A DNA stretch of 64,000 nt from CAUZFZ01 sp963579025 (lineage in GTDB: Bacteria > Planctomycetota > Planctomycetia > Planctomycetales > Planctomycetaceae): contig CAUZFZ010000035.1 of assembly GCA_963579025.1 (NCBI GenBank), forward strand, positions 9,597 to 73,596, in the 5' to 3' direction. Each line of letters opens with the position of its first letter. The stretch's first letter is position 1. Of the stretch, positions 36,186 through 45,370 are shown piece after piece. The notes below the pieces were generated by a model. It did not search any database. It was not told the DNA's origin and saw nothing but the letters and a program-made list of their open reading frames with translations. The position numbers and the translations under genes are program-made.

Positions 36186-37541
36186 TCACATCTGACTGCT
36201 CTGGCGCAGTTCCACGAACTGGTTGATCAACGGAATCGTCAACTGAGATGGCGGCAGATCCAGAACAGTGACACTCGACCGCCGCACGCTGTGCAATGCC
36301 TGAGCACGTTCACGCAGCAGTCGGAATGACACGGCTGTGCGGGCTCCGTCGATCTGAGTTTCCACTGGCGACGTTGCGATGTGTTGCACGGTTGGTGTTT
36401 GTAGAGCGGCAAACAGAACCACGTGACGTCGCGCCAGTCCGGACAGAGACGCGCGATACCGAATTGTCGTTTCCGCATCGACCAGGTCGGACAGAATGAC
36501 AATCAGTGAGCGTTTGCGCTGTCGCTGTTGCAACATCGTAAACATGCGGGTGAAATCGGATTCGCGCCATCGCGTGCGGACGTTGTAGACGCAGTCGGCG
36601 ATGGCGTTCATGGACGACACGCCGCTTAACGGGGGCAGGTAACCGACGACCTGATCGTCGAACAGGGCCATCCCGCAGCGGTCACCACCCTGCAAGGCCG
36701 CTCGAGCCAGCAGCAGCGCGGAATCAACGGCGCAATCGAGCTTGCTGCCTTTGTCGGCGTCGCCGCCCATCAGCCGGCCGCAGTCGACAACCACCATAAC
36801 GTCGCGGTGACGCTCGATCTGATAACGCCGCACGATTGGGCGTCGCATCCGAGCTGTCGCGCGCCAGTCGATGCGCCTTGGATCGTCACCCTCACGATAC
36901 TCGTGCAGGGATTCAAATTCCGTACCCGTTCCGTGCTGTCGCGTCTGCGTCGCTTTGTCGAGCAGCAGGAATTCCGCGCCCTGGTCCTTCCTCAGGTCGT
37001 CCGGCGAATGGTACGTCTCTGGCAGTACGCGAATCTCTGACTGCCCCTGAATGCAGCGCTGCATTTCCAGCAGACCGAAACGACCCACAACGCGGATCCA
37101 GAACGGCCCAATCGCGTGCTGTCCGCGGACGGGAATGCGGAACTCGTGAGTAAACGTCTTCGAGCGTTCGCCATCGGCGAATGTAAACGGCTGACCGAAC
37201 AATTCCGGAACGGCATCGGCTGGCAGACATTCCCGCCATGCACCTAACAGAACTGGGCCATCGGTCCGTTCGAGAGTCCACGCGATGGAGAATGGTTGAT
37301 CACGTCCGCCGATACCGGGCATGTCGCGTCTCAGCGAGATACCTCGAATGCTCGTTTTAAGGTCGCGATACTCGAAGACTGCCAGCAGGAAGACCGGCAA
37401 CGGGACGGCAACCAGCCAGATCATCCAGGGAAACACGAAGACCAGTGGCGAGATCACGAGCAGCCCTACGAACAGCCGGACCAGACGGCGGCCGGGCCGC
37501 ACGCGCAGCCTGTCGATCAACGCCTGGTCGCGCGCCGTCAT
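36186..37541 (-). CDS. DUF58 domain-containing protein
   Basis: A 451-residue protein. Two hydrophobic helices near residues 20-60 (LFVGLLVISPLVFVFPW; LVAVPLPVFLLAVF) anchor it. The DUF58 signature YREGDDPRRIDWRATARM sits near residue 215, followed by a VWA-like fold in which MVVVDCGRLMGG replaces the classical MIDAS DxSxS motif. Its start overlaps the stop of the MoxR gene by four bases (ATGA), so the two are translationally coupled. DUF58 proteins regularly pair with MoxR AAA+ ATPases and are thought to be remodelled by them. The gene converges with the nitrate reductase gene, 31 bases apart. Confidence 0.9.
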   Translation of the reverse strand: MTARDQALIDRLRVRPGRRLVRLFVGLLVISPLVFVFPWMIWLVAVPLPVFLLAVFEYRDLKTSIRGISLRRDMPGIGGRDQPFSIAWTLERTDGPVLLGAWRECLPADAVPELFGQPFTFADGERSKTFTHEFRIPVRGQHAIGPFWIRVVGRFGLLEMQRCIQGQSEIRVLPETYHSPDDLRKDQGAEFLLLDKATQTRQHGTGTEFESLHEYREGDDPRRIDWRATARMRRPIVRRYQIERHRDVMVVVDCGRLMGGDADKGSKLDCAVDSALLLARAALQGGDRCGMALFDDQVVGYLPPLSGVSSMNAIADCVYNVRTRWRESDFTRMFTMLQQRQRKRSLIVILSDLVDAETTIRYRASLSGLARRHVVLFAALQTPTVQHIATSPVETQIDGARTAVSFRLLRERAQALHSVRRSSVTVLDLPPSQLTIPLINQFVELRQSSQM

Positions 37542-38485
37542 CGCGGCACCTCGATCGCTTCCAGAATTCCGGACATCACTTCGTCGGCGGGGATGCCCTC
37601 CAGTTCGGTCGACGGACTCAGCACCACACGATGTCGCATCACGGGCAGAAAGGCCCGCTGAATGTCATCGGGAATGACGAAGTCACGGTCGGCGAACCGA
37701 GCGAAGCTCTTGGCTCCCATCAGCAGCATCAGGCCGGCTCGCGGGCTGGCTCCCACAGACAATGACTCATCGTTGCGCGTGGCCGCCAACAGGCGTGACA
37801 CGTAAGCAATCACCTCGTCGCGAACATGCGTGTCTCGTATGGTCGTTCGCGATTCGATGATGTCTTCTGGAGTGACAACCGCCTGGACATCCATCGCGGT
37901 TGGATCGGACTTCCCGCCGCTGGCATGATGTTCGCGCAACACCCGTTGTTCGGCGGTGGGGTCTGGATAGGGGACCTCAATCTTGAACATGAAACGATCG
38001 AGCTGCGCCAGTGGCAGCGGATATGTGCCTTCCTGCTCGATGGGATTCTGCGTGGCGAATGTGATGAACGGATCGGGCAGTGGATGCGTCACGCCGTCGT
38101 GTGTCACACCTACTTCCTGCATGGCTTCCAGCAGTGACGACTGCGTGCGAGCGGACGCGCGATTGATTTCATCCGCCAGCAGAAAGCTCGTGAAGACTGG
38201 TCCCTGACGAAACTCGAATGTGCCCGACTGTTCGCGATAGATCGACGAACCTGTGATATCGCCGGGCAGAAGATCGGGCGTCATCTGCACACGGCGGAAG
38301 TCGAGATTCAGTGCCGCGGCGATCGTGCGGACCAGCAGAGTCTTGGCGGTTCCTGGTGGTCCTTCCAGCAGCACGTGACCGCTGCTGAACAGTGCCGCCA
38401 AAGCGAACTCGACCGCCTCGTCCTGTCCGTAGATTACTTTGTCGACTTCTTCTCGAATCGTGCGGTAGCATTCCTGGAGAGACAA
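37538..38485 (-). CDS. MoxR family AAA+ ATPase
   Basis: A 315-residue AAA+ ATPase with the MoxR pattern: VIYGQDEAVEFALAAL, Walker A GPPGTAKT (Lys48), FRRVQMTPDLLPGDITGSSI, Walker B LLADEINRA, sensor FITFATQNPIEQEGTYPLP, and an arginine-finger region around PRAGLMLLMGAKSFA. MoxR proteins act as chaperones for VWA/DUF58 partners; here the partner DUF58 gene overlaps by four bases. Its start overlaps the preceding DUF4350 gene by 52 bases, so translation coupling runs through the whole cluster. No regulatory site was seen. Confidence 0.93.
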   Translation of the reverse strand: MSLQECYRTIREEVDKVIYGQDEAVEFALAALFSSGHVLLEGPPGTAKTLLVRTIAAALNLDFRRVQMTPDLLPGDITGSSIYREQSGTFEFRQGPVFTSFLLADEINRASARTQSSLLEAMQEVGVTHDGVTHPLPDPFITFATQNPIEQEGTYPLPLAQLDRFMFKIEVPYPDPTAEQRVLREHHASGGKSDPTAMDVQAVVTPEDIIESRTTIRDTHVRDEVIAYVSRLLAATRNDESLSVGASPRAGLMLLMGAKSFARFADRDFVIPDDIQRAFLPVMRHRVVLSPSTELEGIPADEVMSGILEAIEVPR

Positions 38486-39795
38486 GCGGTCATCCTCTGC
38501 AGAAGTTGAATCACGGCGATGCGGCCCGGTGGGTCGCTATTGTGAATTACGGAGTCGACGTCGTTCAATGAACCACGTAGCGCATCAGCACGCTGTGTGT
38601 CGCGGCGGGACATGATAACCAGCAGCTCCTCGACATTGTGTTGTTCCGGAGGCAATCCGTATTCCTGTCGAAGGTTCCACAGGACGCCATCACGGACTTC
38701 GCCCAGAATCCACTGGTCACGATGCCGGCCCTCACACATGAATCGAGCCATTGCGTCGATGTATTCGCGGATCGAACGCCGGGAGGTCGACACGGCGGAC
38801 AACGGTGGTCCGAGAAACACGGCGCTTCGCCAGACGACAACGCCGGTCAGTGCCAGCACTGCCAGCATCACCGTGCCGTACGTGCGCTGCGAGAACAGCC
38901 ACATCGGATTCCCGCGAACGGCCAGCCCGTGATAGAACTCATCGAACACGATCGTGTGGTCGTCTTCGAACAGCAGCATGGCCGCCAGCAGAACATTGTC
39001 TGCCTGGCCGATGCCCGCGTTGCTCAGAATCCACGGTGTGCTGACAACCGTAATCATGCCTGATCCCATCGGGACTCGAGCGGCGATGCAGTGATCCGTT
39101 CCGCCCGCATCGACGGCATACATCGCCGACTCGACTGGCTGGTCGCCCATATCGATGACGTTCAGTTTTCCGGTCGGAAGCTCGATTGACTCGATGGTTT
39201 CTGTCGACGATTCGAATGCGCCAGTGCCTCGGACCGTGTAATTCAATCGCGGGACCTTCGCGCGTGCGCCCGTGAGAGACCCGGCGATCAACTCGGCGAT
39301 CTCGGTCTCGCTGGTGGGCAGACCGGGCGCATCGTCGTCCTGTGTCACAGTCACTTGATCGAGTCCCAGCAACTCAAGAGCCGACCGGTCCGGGTTCGCG
39401 ATCGTCGCCGACTCCGCCATTTTCGCGGCAATCTCATCCGGAAACAGTGATGAGCCGTCGTGGCCGACAACGACATGCCCGCCCGCCCGCACACCGCTTG
39501 CAATGTCCTCCAGCCACGACGGTTCCGACGCAATCAGTTGAGCGTGAGGGTTCCAGAACACGAGCACTGAGTTTTCGAGATCACGCGGCACGGGCGGCCG
39601 CAGTCGGCGATCCGTTTGAATGCCGAGTTCATTGAATGTCTCGTAGGTCGCTCGATACCCGTGAGACCGAGTCCCGTAAGAGTCCCCGCGCATGCCGCCG
39701 CTGTCCGGAGGCTGCAGCAGACTGAACACCTCCCAGGTGATGGAGAACACCGCCAACGCGATCACAAGTGCGATGACATTACGAGGCGTGACCAT
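38434..39795 (-). CDS. DUF4350 domain-containing membrane protein
   Basis: A 453-residue protein with an N-terminal helix (IALVIALAVFSITWEVFSL), a DUF4350-like extracytoplasmic region (GYRATYETFNELGIQTDRRLRPP; VLVFWNPHAQLI) and a second membrane helix near 310 (GTVMLAVLALTGVVVW), then a helical cytoplasmic tail. The region IVFDEFYHGLAVRGNP is the family hallmark. Its start overlaps the DUF4129 gene by 17 bases, and its end overlaps the MoxR gene. The gene order DUF4129-DUF4350-MoxR-DUF58 is recurrent in several phyla. Its function is unknown and inferred to be envelope-related. Confidence 0.88.
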   Translation of the reverse strand: MVTPRNVIALVIALAVFSITWEVFSLLQPPDSGGMRGDSYGTRSHGYRATYETFNELGIQTDRRLRPPVPRDLENSVLVFWNPHAQLIASEPSWLEDIASGVRAGGHVVVGHDGSSLFPDEIAAKMAESATIANPDRSALELLGLDQVTVTQDDDAPGLPTSETEIAELIAGSLTGARAKVPRLNYTVRGTGAFESSTETIESIELPTGKLNVIDMGDQPVESAMYAVDAGGTDHCIAARVPMGSGMITVVSTPWILSNAGIGQADNVLLAAMLLFEDDHTIVFDEFYHGLAVRGNPMWLFSQRTYGTVMLAVLALTGVVVWRSAVFLGPPLSAVSTSRRSIREYIDAMARFMCEGRHRDQWILGEVRDGVLWNLRQEYGLPPEQHNVEELLVIMSRRDTQRADALRGSLNDVDSVIHNSDPPGRIAVIQLLQRMTACLSRNATARFEKKSTK

Positions 39796-40447
39796 GCAGG
39801 CCTCCCTTCATGGCCGTCTGCAGCGACCGATGCGCCTGGCAGCACATATCGTAATCGGACTGCTGACAGACCTCATCGCCGTACCATTTTCGTTCGATGG
39901 TTCGGACGAGAACCTCGAGCGCATCGAAGAAGTGCGTCCCGCGATATCGGATCAGATGCTGACTGTTTGTCGTCCCTCGACGAAACGGCCGCCTCTCGCT
40001 CTGTTCCAGTCGCAACAGGCTGGCTCGAAACAGCAGCCGCACCGCTTCAATCAGCTCACCGCGTGCTGCCGCCTGTTCGGCCATGTGCTCCAGTTCTATT
40101 GGCTGGAGCTGCGGCTGTTCATCGGGGACAAGTCGCCGGTCGCGCCGCCTGACATCCGCACCCGTAATGGCGCGATGTAGCGACCACGCGATGTGTCCCA
40201 GCAGCAGGAGCACCACGACGATCAGCGCGCCCACAATCGTCCACCGCAGAAACTCGGGCAGCCCATGAGTCAGCCCGAAGAACCACCGCAGTGCGGATAG
40301 AATCCATCCGATCAGTTTGGCGATCAGCGCGGCCAGTTCGCTGGAAGGTTCCGCGGCAGCGTCCATATAGTCCGGCCGCGACAGGACCTCACGAATCCTC
40401 TCGTGCAATTGATCTGCCGGTACTGGCAATCGGGACTCAGGTGGCAC
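39779..40447 (-). CDS. DUF4129 domain-containing membrane protein
   Basis: A 222-residue protein beginning at GTG 40447. The N-terminal part (ADQLHERIREVLSRPDY) is followed by a hydrophobic helix at about 70-90 (TIVGALIVVVLLLLGHIAW) and a C-terminal DUF4129 domain with AAARGELIEAVRLLFRASLLRLE and a LIRYRGTHFFDALEVLVRTIERKWYG ending. It is the second gene of the minus-strand cluster, after the 40768-41595 membrane gene from which a repeat-rich gap separates it. Probably works with the DUF4350, MoxR and DUF58 proteins. Confidence 0.87.
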   Translation of the reverse strand: MPPESRLPVPADQLHERIREVLSRPDYMDAAAEPSSELAALIAKLIGWILSALRWFFGLTHGLPEFLRWTIVGALIVVVLLLLGHIAWSLHRAITGADVRRRDRRLVPDEQPQLQPIELEHMAEQAAARGELIEAVRLLFRASLLRLEQSERRPFRRGTTNSQHLIRYRGTHFFDALEVLVRTIERKWYGDEVCQQSDYDMCCQAHRSLQTAMKGGLHGHAS

Positions 40448-40523
40448 GCGCTAACGCTCCGTTGAAAGACTCGAACCGTAGGTCGGGGCAAGCCTGGGTT
40501 GGCCTACGGCCACAACCAATCTC

Positions 40524-40752
40524 GTTCCAACGCTCCGCGTTGGAACGGCGTTTTGGACGCTCTGCGTCCCCAGCCTTGTATGCACGGGACGCAGAGCGTC
40601 CTGCGATGCGTCCCAACGCGGAGCGTTGGGACGAGACGAAAACCGTAGGCCGGACCAAGCGCAGCGCAGTTCCGGCGATTCAGAATTCTCCGGGAATTGA
40701 CCTGCCGGAACTGCGTCGCTATCGCTCCTTGTTGCCGGCCTACAGGTTTTTC
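40524..40752. repeat. compound palindromic repeat region
   Basis: Several nested palindromes occupy the gap between the DUF4129 and membrane-protein genes. GTTCCAACGC pairs with GCGTTGGAAC (40524-40546). A 16-base pair GGACGCTCTGCGTCCC at 40555-40570 matches 40586-40601. CGTCCCAACGC pairs with GCGTTGGGACG (40609-40633). An outer unit at about 40638-40752 pairs AAAACCGTAGGCCGG with GGCCTACAGGTTTT over a long stem. These look like MITE/REP insertions next to one another. No gene is supported here. Confidence 0.88.
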
Positions 40753-40767
40753 AACAGGCAGCTGACC

Positions 40768-41595
40768 TCACCCCTCTGGCGTAAACAACTCGTCAGAAGC
40801 CTCGGCCTCGTCAGCAGCCAATTCGCTGCCAACGTTGCTGGCCAGCAACTGCAGATCGAATTGTTCGTTCTTACAGCGAGCGGAAAAGTAAAACACGACA
40901 CCAGCGGCCGACGAGAAGATGACCAGCACCATGTTCAGAGTGACGTTTAGGATTGCCTGAACATATCGCTCAGAAATAAACGAGCTGCCGCCCAAAATCG
41001 CGAAACCGATCAGGCCGAGCACCAACCCCATCACGAACAGCGTCCCGATATTTCCGCGCATGATCTGGCGGCTGCGTCCGAGTGCTTTGAATCCACTCAC
41101 TCCTTCAACAACGACAACTTGGGTCGCCAGTGAGAACCAGAATGCCGCCAGGATGCCCGGGACGATCAGAAGTATGAACCCGCCCATGATCGCGACACCG
41201 ACCAGGATCAACGTCCACAGAAGCGGAAAGAACAGGCCGAACGCTTTCCCGATCGATCCCCCCACGGTTATTCGTTTCCCGAGATAAGCGTTTGCAATCG
41301 CGTAGACGATCGCCGCATTGGAGATCAGTGCTACGAGCAGGTTCAGCACGTAGAGTCCTATAAACAAGCTCGCGTATTCAGCAGATGCCCTCATAATGGC
41401 ATCCGGATCTTCGAGCGTTGCCAAGTCCGCCAGCAGTGTTTCGGTGGCGATCACATTCGCGAGCTGCACTGGCAACCAAGTGATGGCCATGATCGCCACG
41501 AAGGAACCAAAGTGGTTCTTCATCAGTGTGATCGCCTGGTCGAGAATGCCTCCCAGTGTTAGTTCGCGAATGTCGTATTGGATGGCGGTCCTCAC
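40768..41595 (-). CDS. multi-pass membrane protein of unknown function
   Basis: A 275-residue protein with about five or six helices: FVAIMAITWLPVQLANVI, LFIGLYVLNLLVALISNAAIV, LLWTLILVGVAIMGGFILLIVPGILAAFWF, LFVMGLVLGLIGFAILGG and MVLVIFSSAAGVVFYFSA. The conserved-looking run IVPGILAAFWFSLATQVVVVEG resembles the glycerophosphodiesterase membrane-domain (GPDPase_memb/DUF7544) proteins in many bacteria, and KALGRSRQIMRGN is typical of the following cytoplasmic loop. It is the first gene of the DUF4129-DUF58 group. Catalytic domain absent. Confidence 0.75.
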   Translation of the reverse strand: MRTAIQYDIRELTLGGILDQAITLMKNHFGSFVAIMAITWLPVQLANVIATETLLADLATLEDPDAIMRASAEYASLFIGLYVLNLLVALISNAAIVYAIANAYLGKRITVGGSIGKAFGLFFPLLWTLILVGVAIMGGFILLIVPGILAAFWFSLATQVVVVEGVSGFKALGRSRQIMRGNIGTLFVMGLVLGLIGFAILGGSSFISERYVQAILNVTLNMVLVIFSSAAGVVFYFSARCKNEQFDLQLLASNVGSELAADEAEASDELFTPEG

Positions 41596-41671
41596 ACGTC
41601 TGATGAGATTCTGATTTGTCAGAGACTGACCAGCTAACTGATTCTCAGCCGTCGAGTCAACTGACTGAGGA

Positions 41672-43039
41672 TTACTCCAGGTCTCGATCGCCTGGACGGT
41701 AAAAAACCGCGACCGCGGCGATCAGGATTGCCAGGACGGAGAACACTGTGGCCGACGGCAGACTGACCAGTTCGGCATTGCGAAGACTGCCGCGGAGCCA
41801 CTCGAACAGGCCATACGATACGGCCGACAGCAGGATGCCAATCCAGTTGACGAGGTTCATCGTGCCGATCATGCGACCCTTCTGTTCCTGCGGTGGGACA
41901 GTCTGCAGCGTGACCTGCAGCGGCACGATGTAGATTCCTGCACTCAGTCCCAGCTCGATCAATGCGAGACGTGCCAGCCATTCCGCTCGATCGGCTGTCA
42001 CCAGCAGGCTGCTGAAGGAGTCGACTCCGACATCGCGGTGTGACACCGGCAGGTACACCAGCGCCGTGAGCGAGATGAGCCCCAGCACGATTCCCCAGGC
42101 GCCAGCGCGGACCAGACCAAATCGAATGCGTTTCTTCGAGAGTCGTCCGGACAGCAGGCAGCCGAACGCAATGCCGATGCTGACGCACGCCTGCAGCAGA
42201 CTGGTGCGCGCGTCACTGAGCCCCAGATCGAAGCGTCCGAGACCGTTGACCGCCGGCTGCACGATCGCGCCGGTGAACCAGAACAGGGCTGACGCCAGCA
42301 GCACGCCAAGTAGAAATCGATCCTGCCCGATCAGGCGCCAGTTCTGGGCATCGACACCCACTGTCGACCAGCCAAACTTCAGAGCGGGTTGAGCTGCGGC
42401 GGTCGGTCGGATCAACAGAGCTGCGCCGGCACCGATGATGGCGATGACGATCGACACGACGCTGACAATCGCCAGTCCCTGTTGCCCCGGCAGCAGTCCC
42501 TTGAGGATCCCGGCCGATGAGAACCCAATGATGATCGCGACAAAAGTCGTCATCTGAAAGATGCCGTTGATCCGCGGCAGATCACGCTCGGCAAACAGCT
42601 CCGGCAGGATTCCGTACTTCGACGGTCCGAAGAACGCACTTTGAGTGCTCATGAAAAACAGAGTCAGCAGTAGCGGCCACAATTCTCCAGACAGGAATGC
42701 GAACAGTCCGCATCCCATGACGACGACTTCCAGCGACTTGAACAGAACGATGCCGCGCTGCTTGCTGGTTCGGTCCGACAAAAACCCAGCCGTTCCCGAG
42801 AACAGAATCCACGGCAAGGCAAACATGATCAATGCGATCGGCTGATACCGATCGGTCGTTGCGTTCGCGCTCGGTCCGGCCGCCTGCATCGCATGATCCA
42901 GGCACAGCAGCAGGACAAGCTGCTTAAACAGGTTGTCGTTGAACGAGCCGAGTAACTGGCTGACCGTCAGACCCCAGAAGGATCGATTTCGAAAGATGGG
43001 TTCAGACCGGGCGCCGTCATCTCGGTTCGCGGTCTTCAC
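41672..43039 (-). CDS. LplT-like MFS lysophospholipid transporter
   Basis: A 455-residue MFS protein. The start RNRSFWGLTVSQLLGSFNDN, with QLLGSFNDNLFKQ, is the signature of the lysophospholipid transporter group that in other bacteria feeds an acyltransferase/acyl-ACP synthetase; the partner enzyme is not adjacent here. Twelve helices are visible, with a FSGTAGFLSDRTSKQ motif in the first cytoplasmic loop. Translation begins at GTG 43039, which overlaps the TGA of the MfnB gene (GTGA), so both are probably translated from one mRNA. Flanked downstream by the membrane protein gene at 41595 after 76 bases. Substrate is inferred from the family only. Confidence 0.85.
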   Translation of the reverse strand: MKTANRDDGARSEPIFRNRSFWGLTVSQLLGSFNDNLFKQLVLLLCLDHAMQAAGPSANATTDRYQPIALIMFALPWILFSGTAGFLSDRTSKQRGIVLFKSLEVVVMGCGLFAFLSGELWPLLLTLFFMSTQSAFFGPSKYGILPELFAERDLPRINGIFQMTTFVAIIIGFSSAGILKGLLPGQQGLAIVSVVSIVIAIIGAGAALLIRPTAAAQPALKFGWSTVGVDAQNWRLIGQDRFLLGVLLASALFWFTGAIVQPAVNGLGRFDLGLSDARTSLLQACVSIGIAFGCLLSGRLSKKRIRFGLVRAGAWGIVLGLISLTALVYLPVSHRDVGVDSFSSLLVTADRAEWLARLALIELGLSAGIYIVPLQVTLQTVPPQEQKGRMIGTMNLVNWIGILLSAVSYGLFEWLRGSLRNAELVSLPSATVFSVLAILIAAVAVFYRPGDRDLE

Positions 43040-43935
43040 TGGATGACACCCGCGCTGGTTCGCGGCAGGAACACACGCTGCAACTCCGTCCGAAACTGGG
43101 CAACCCGATCGACATCAATCGTTGCCGTGCGATCAGAACCTCGACAGGCCGCCGAGCGAATCGCAACGACATCAGGCTGCAGTTCGCGAATTGGCTCCAG
43201 AAGACCTGCATTGAGTCGACCGGCGAGGGCCAGGAACCGGCCGGATTCCCGCGTGCGATGCGCGATGTTGCGGAGTTCGGGGATCGACAGCGCGTCCAGC
43301 AGCGTTCCGGACGATTTGGAGTATGTGTCAACGAGAACTCCCGCGAATCGATTACCAAACGCATTGGACTGGTCGAGGGCGGCATCGAGCACTTGATCTG
43401 GGTTCGGGGCGTGAGTCGGTTGCCCGTCCTCAAAACGTGCTCGTTGCCAATCCGCATAGATGACTGCGACCCAACGGGCGTCACGACATCCGACACGCAA
43501 TACAGAATCTTCGACTCGCTGGACTGCGGATTCCCAGGACTCAGCCCAATTCGGCAATGCGCCCAGGCAAGCGAGTCCAAGTTTCAGAAAGTCTGGCCGG
43601 ATATCGGGGGCTGCATCCGCGTGGAATTCCTCAGCCACACAATCCGCGAGCCAGTGCGCTGCTTCGCCCAGGGCCACGCTGCACGGGACCGCTTGTTTCG
43701 TCGCCTCGCGGTTGATCGATTCAATGTCCGACAACGAGGCCAGACCCAGCGAGCCGTGATTCGGCTCCTTGACGTCCAGAATGTCGCAGCCGCCAGCAAT
43801 CGCTGCTCGCGCCTCGTCGGCATTTCGAACGCTGACCAACAGACGCGGGACGCGACTGGCCGCGTCACACGCGATTCCATCTCGAACCTCCGGCAGAAGT
43901 CCGAACGGTGAAGTGGCAGCAGATTGGTCGGTCAT
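43036..43935 (-). CDS. mfnB: (5-formylfuran-3-yl)methyl phosphate synthase-like protein, MfnB
   Basis: A 299-residue TIM-barrel protein. LVSVRNADEARAAIAGGCDILDVKEPNHGSLG is the MfnB (DUF556) signature; the Lys in DVKEP is the Schiff-base-type residue, and DFLKLGL contributes another. The enzyme makes the furan precursor of methanofuran from glyceraldehyde 3-phosphate in methanogens; planctomycetes and methylotrophs use it for tetrahydromethanopterin-linked C1 handling. The expected neighbours of that pathway (mtdB, mch, ftr, fhc) are not in this window. The stop overlaps the start of the LplT-like gene; the small membrane protein gene lies 7 bases upstream. Confidence 0.85.
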   Translation of the reverse strand: MTDQSAATSPFGLLPEVRDGIACDAASRVPRLLVSVRNADEARAAIAGGCDILDVKEPNHGSLGLASLSDIESINREATKQAVPCSVALGEAAHWLADCVAEEFHADAAPDIRPDFLKLGLACLGALPNWAESWESAVQRVEDSVLRVGCRDARWVAVIYADWQRARFEDGQPTHAPNPDQVLDAALDQSNAFGNRFAGVLVDTYSKSSGTLLDALSIPELRNIAHRTRESGRFLALAGRLNAGLLEPIRELQPDVVAIRSAACRGSDRTATIDVDRVAQFRTELQRVFLPRTSAGVIQ

Positions 43936-43942
43936 CCGTGCA

Positions 43943-44296
43943 TCATTCCGGTGTCGGTTCTTCCAGAATCCATTTGGGAGACGGGATGATTGGCAATCTT
44001 GAGATCAGCAGCAGGAATCCGGCTGAGATGACCAGAATTGGCACCTCGATGTTGAGCGTGAGATGTCCGGTCTGCCGCAGGACTGACAACAAGGCTGCGA
44101 TCAGAAAGAACGGCCCGACGGTCGCGGTCACTTTGTCGAATCCTATCAACGCCACCGTCGCCAGGCCGGTCACTCCCAGACCCAGAGTCCACAACCAGTT
44201 AATCTGTGGCAGGAATCCCAATGCGGACAGCAGCCAGCCGGTTCCGGTTGTGAGCAGAAGCACGGCCAGTAACAGAGTTGATTTCGAACTACTCAT
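43943..44296 (-). CDS. small membrane protein of unknown function
   Basis: A 117-residue protein with four hydrophobic stretches: TLLLAVLLLTTGTGWLLSAL, WLWTLGLGVTGLATVALIGF, TVGPFFLIAALLSVLR and IEVPILVISAGFLLLIS. A lysine/aspartate-containing loop separates the second and third helices. It resembles LiaF/DUF5668-type small envelope proteins, but no decisive motif is present. It ends seven bases from the MfnB start and is likely in the same transcript. The ATG is followed by a basic, serine-rich N-terminus. Confidence 0.72.
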   Translation of the reverse strand: MSSSKSTLLLAVLLLTTGTGWLLSALGFLPQINWLWTLGLGVTGLATVALIGFDKVTATVGPFFLIAALLSVLRQTGHLTLNIEVPILVISAGFLLLISRLPIIPSPKWILEEPTPE

Positions 44297-44386
44297 TGGA
44301 TTACGTCTCTCAGTTGCGAGGTTGTTGCGAAGGTCATTGAAACTGAACCAGCAGGCGAACGCGGCGCGGCGATATCACGGCATCTT

Positions 44387-45208
44387 TCAGCCCCGCAGTC
44401 CAGATTCCTGCATCAGCCGGTCCGTTGCCTCATAGGCCTCGGCGACCCATTCCTCGATCCGATCGGGCTCGGGCGAGTATTCGAGTTCGATTGAGACGCT
44501 CCCGTCGATTCCCAGATCTTTAATCTCCCTCAGGTAGGGCTCGAAGTTCATGACTCCGCGGCCGGGCGGCAGATCACCATGCACTTTGCCGTCGCAGTCC
44601 GAGATATGCACATGGATCGCTTTGCCCTTCAACCGCCGCAATTCCTCGGGAGCGACATCCGCCAGCAGCAGATGCGACACATCGATATTGGCCTGCAGAG
44701 CCGGGTGATTCACGTCGTCAACAAATCGCACCATGTTCTCGACATTATTCAGCAGCGACAGCGGAAACGGTTCCAGTTCCAGCGCGATCTGCACTCCCAG
44801 CGAGTCAGCATACTCAGCCAGCCGGCGGCAGTTTTCGACAGCCGTCTTCCACTGCTCTTCCGGTGGGATGACCTCTTGCGCCCAGATGTACTCGCCCAGT
44901 ACGAGTAGCAGGTTCCGCGCCTCGTATTCGTAGACCAGGTCGAGGTATGCCTTGCAGCGATCCAAGCTGAATCGCTGCACGCTCGGATTGAAGTCAATCA
45001 GGCCGACAGCAACGCAGCAGATCGAGACGATGGGCAGATCATTGCGATCACATTCGGTTTTGATCAGCCGCCGTTCGCGCACGTCAATGTCGAGGGGATC
45101 GGCGAAGATGTCGATCGTATCGAAGCCCAGCTCTTTGGTTTTCTGGATGCCCCAGGCCGTGTCACGACCGGCCTGCGCCCACGCCGAATTGATCAGTCCA
45201 AGTTTCAT
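44387..45208 (-). CDS. sugar phosphate isomerase/epimerase-like TIM barrel
   Basis: A 273-residue protein of the AP-endonuclease-2/xylose-isomerase-like family. Metal-ligand-type motifs are visible in order: Glu in IALELEPFP, the aspartate and histidine in NIDVSHLL, the histidine and aspartate in HVHISDCDGK, and Glu in VSIELEYS, matching the E-D/H-H-E pattern. Substrate is probably a sugar or inosose-like compound, but it cannot be fixed. No signal peptide, so cytoplasmic. It stands alone between the small membrane-protein gene and the DUF1559-type gene on the same strand. Confidence 0.88.
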   Translation of the reverse strand: MKLGLINSAWAQAGRDTAWGIQKTKELGFDTIDIFADPLDIDVRERRLIKTECDRNDLPIVSICCVAVGLIDFNPSVQRFSLDRCKAYLDLVYEYEARNLLLVLGEYIWAQEVIPPEEQWKTAVENCRRLAEYADSLGVQIALELEPFPLSLLNNVENMVRFVDDVNHPALQANIDVSHLLLADVAPEELRRLKGKAIHVHISDCDGKVHGDLPPGRGVMNFEPYLREIKDLGIDGSVSIELEYSPEPDRIEEWVAEAYEATDRLMQESGLRG

Positions 45209-45370
45209 TATCCGACTCCGCTATGACCCGGTCAGGAACGGGCCGAACTGTGGCAGAACCGGAAACGGCGTTCAATCAACGCTGTCTCAAAAAGAAAGCC
45301 GGAGCCAAAGCCCTGCGGCGATGACCCCGGCGATTGAGCACCAGGACAGTTGAGATCCGTAAGACGAATC

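Noticed and set aside
40291..40950. 219-residue frame through the compound repeat region
   Set aside because: Its sequence is a translation of palindromic repeats and runs antisense into two real genes.
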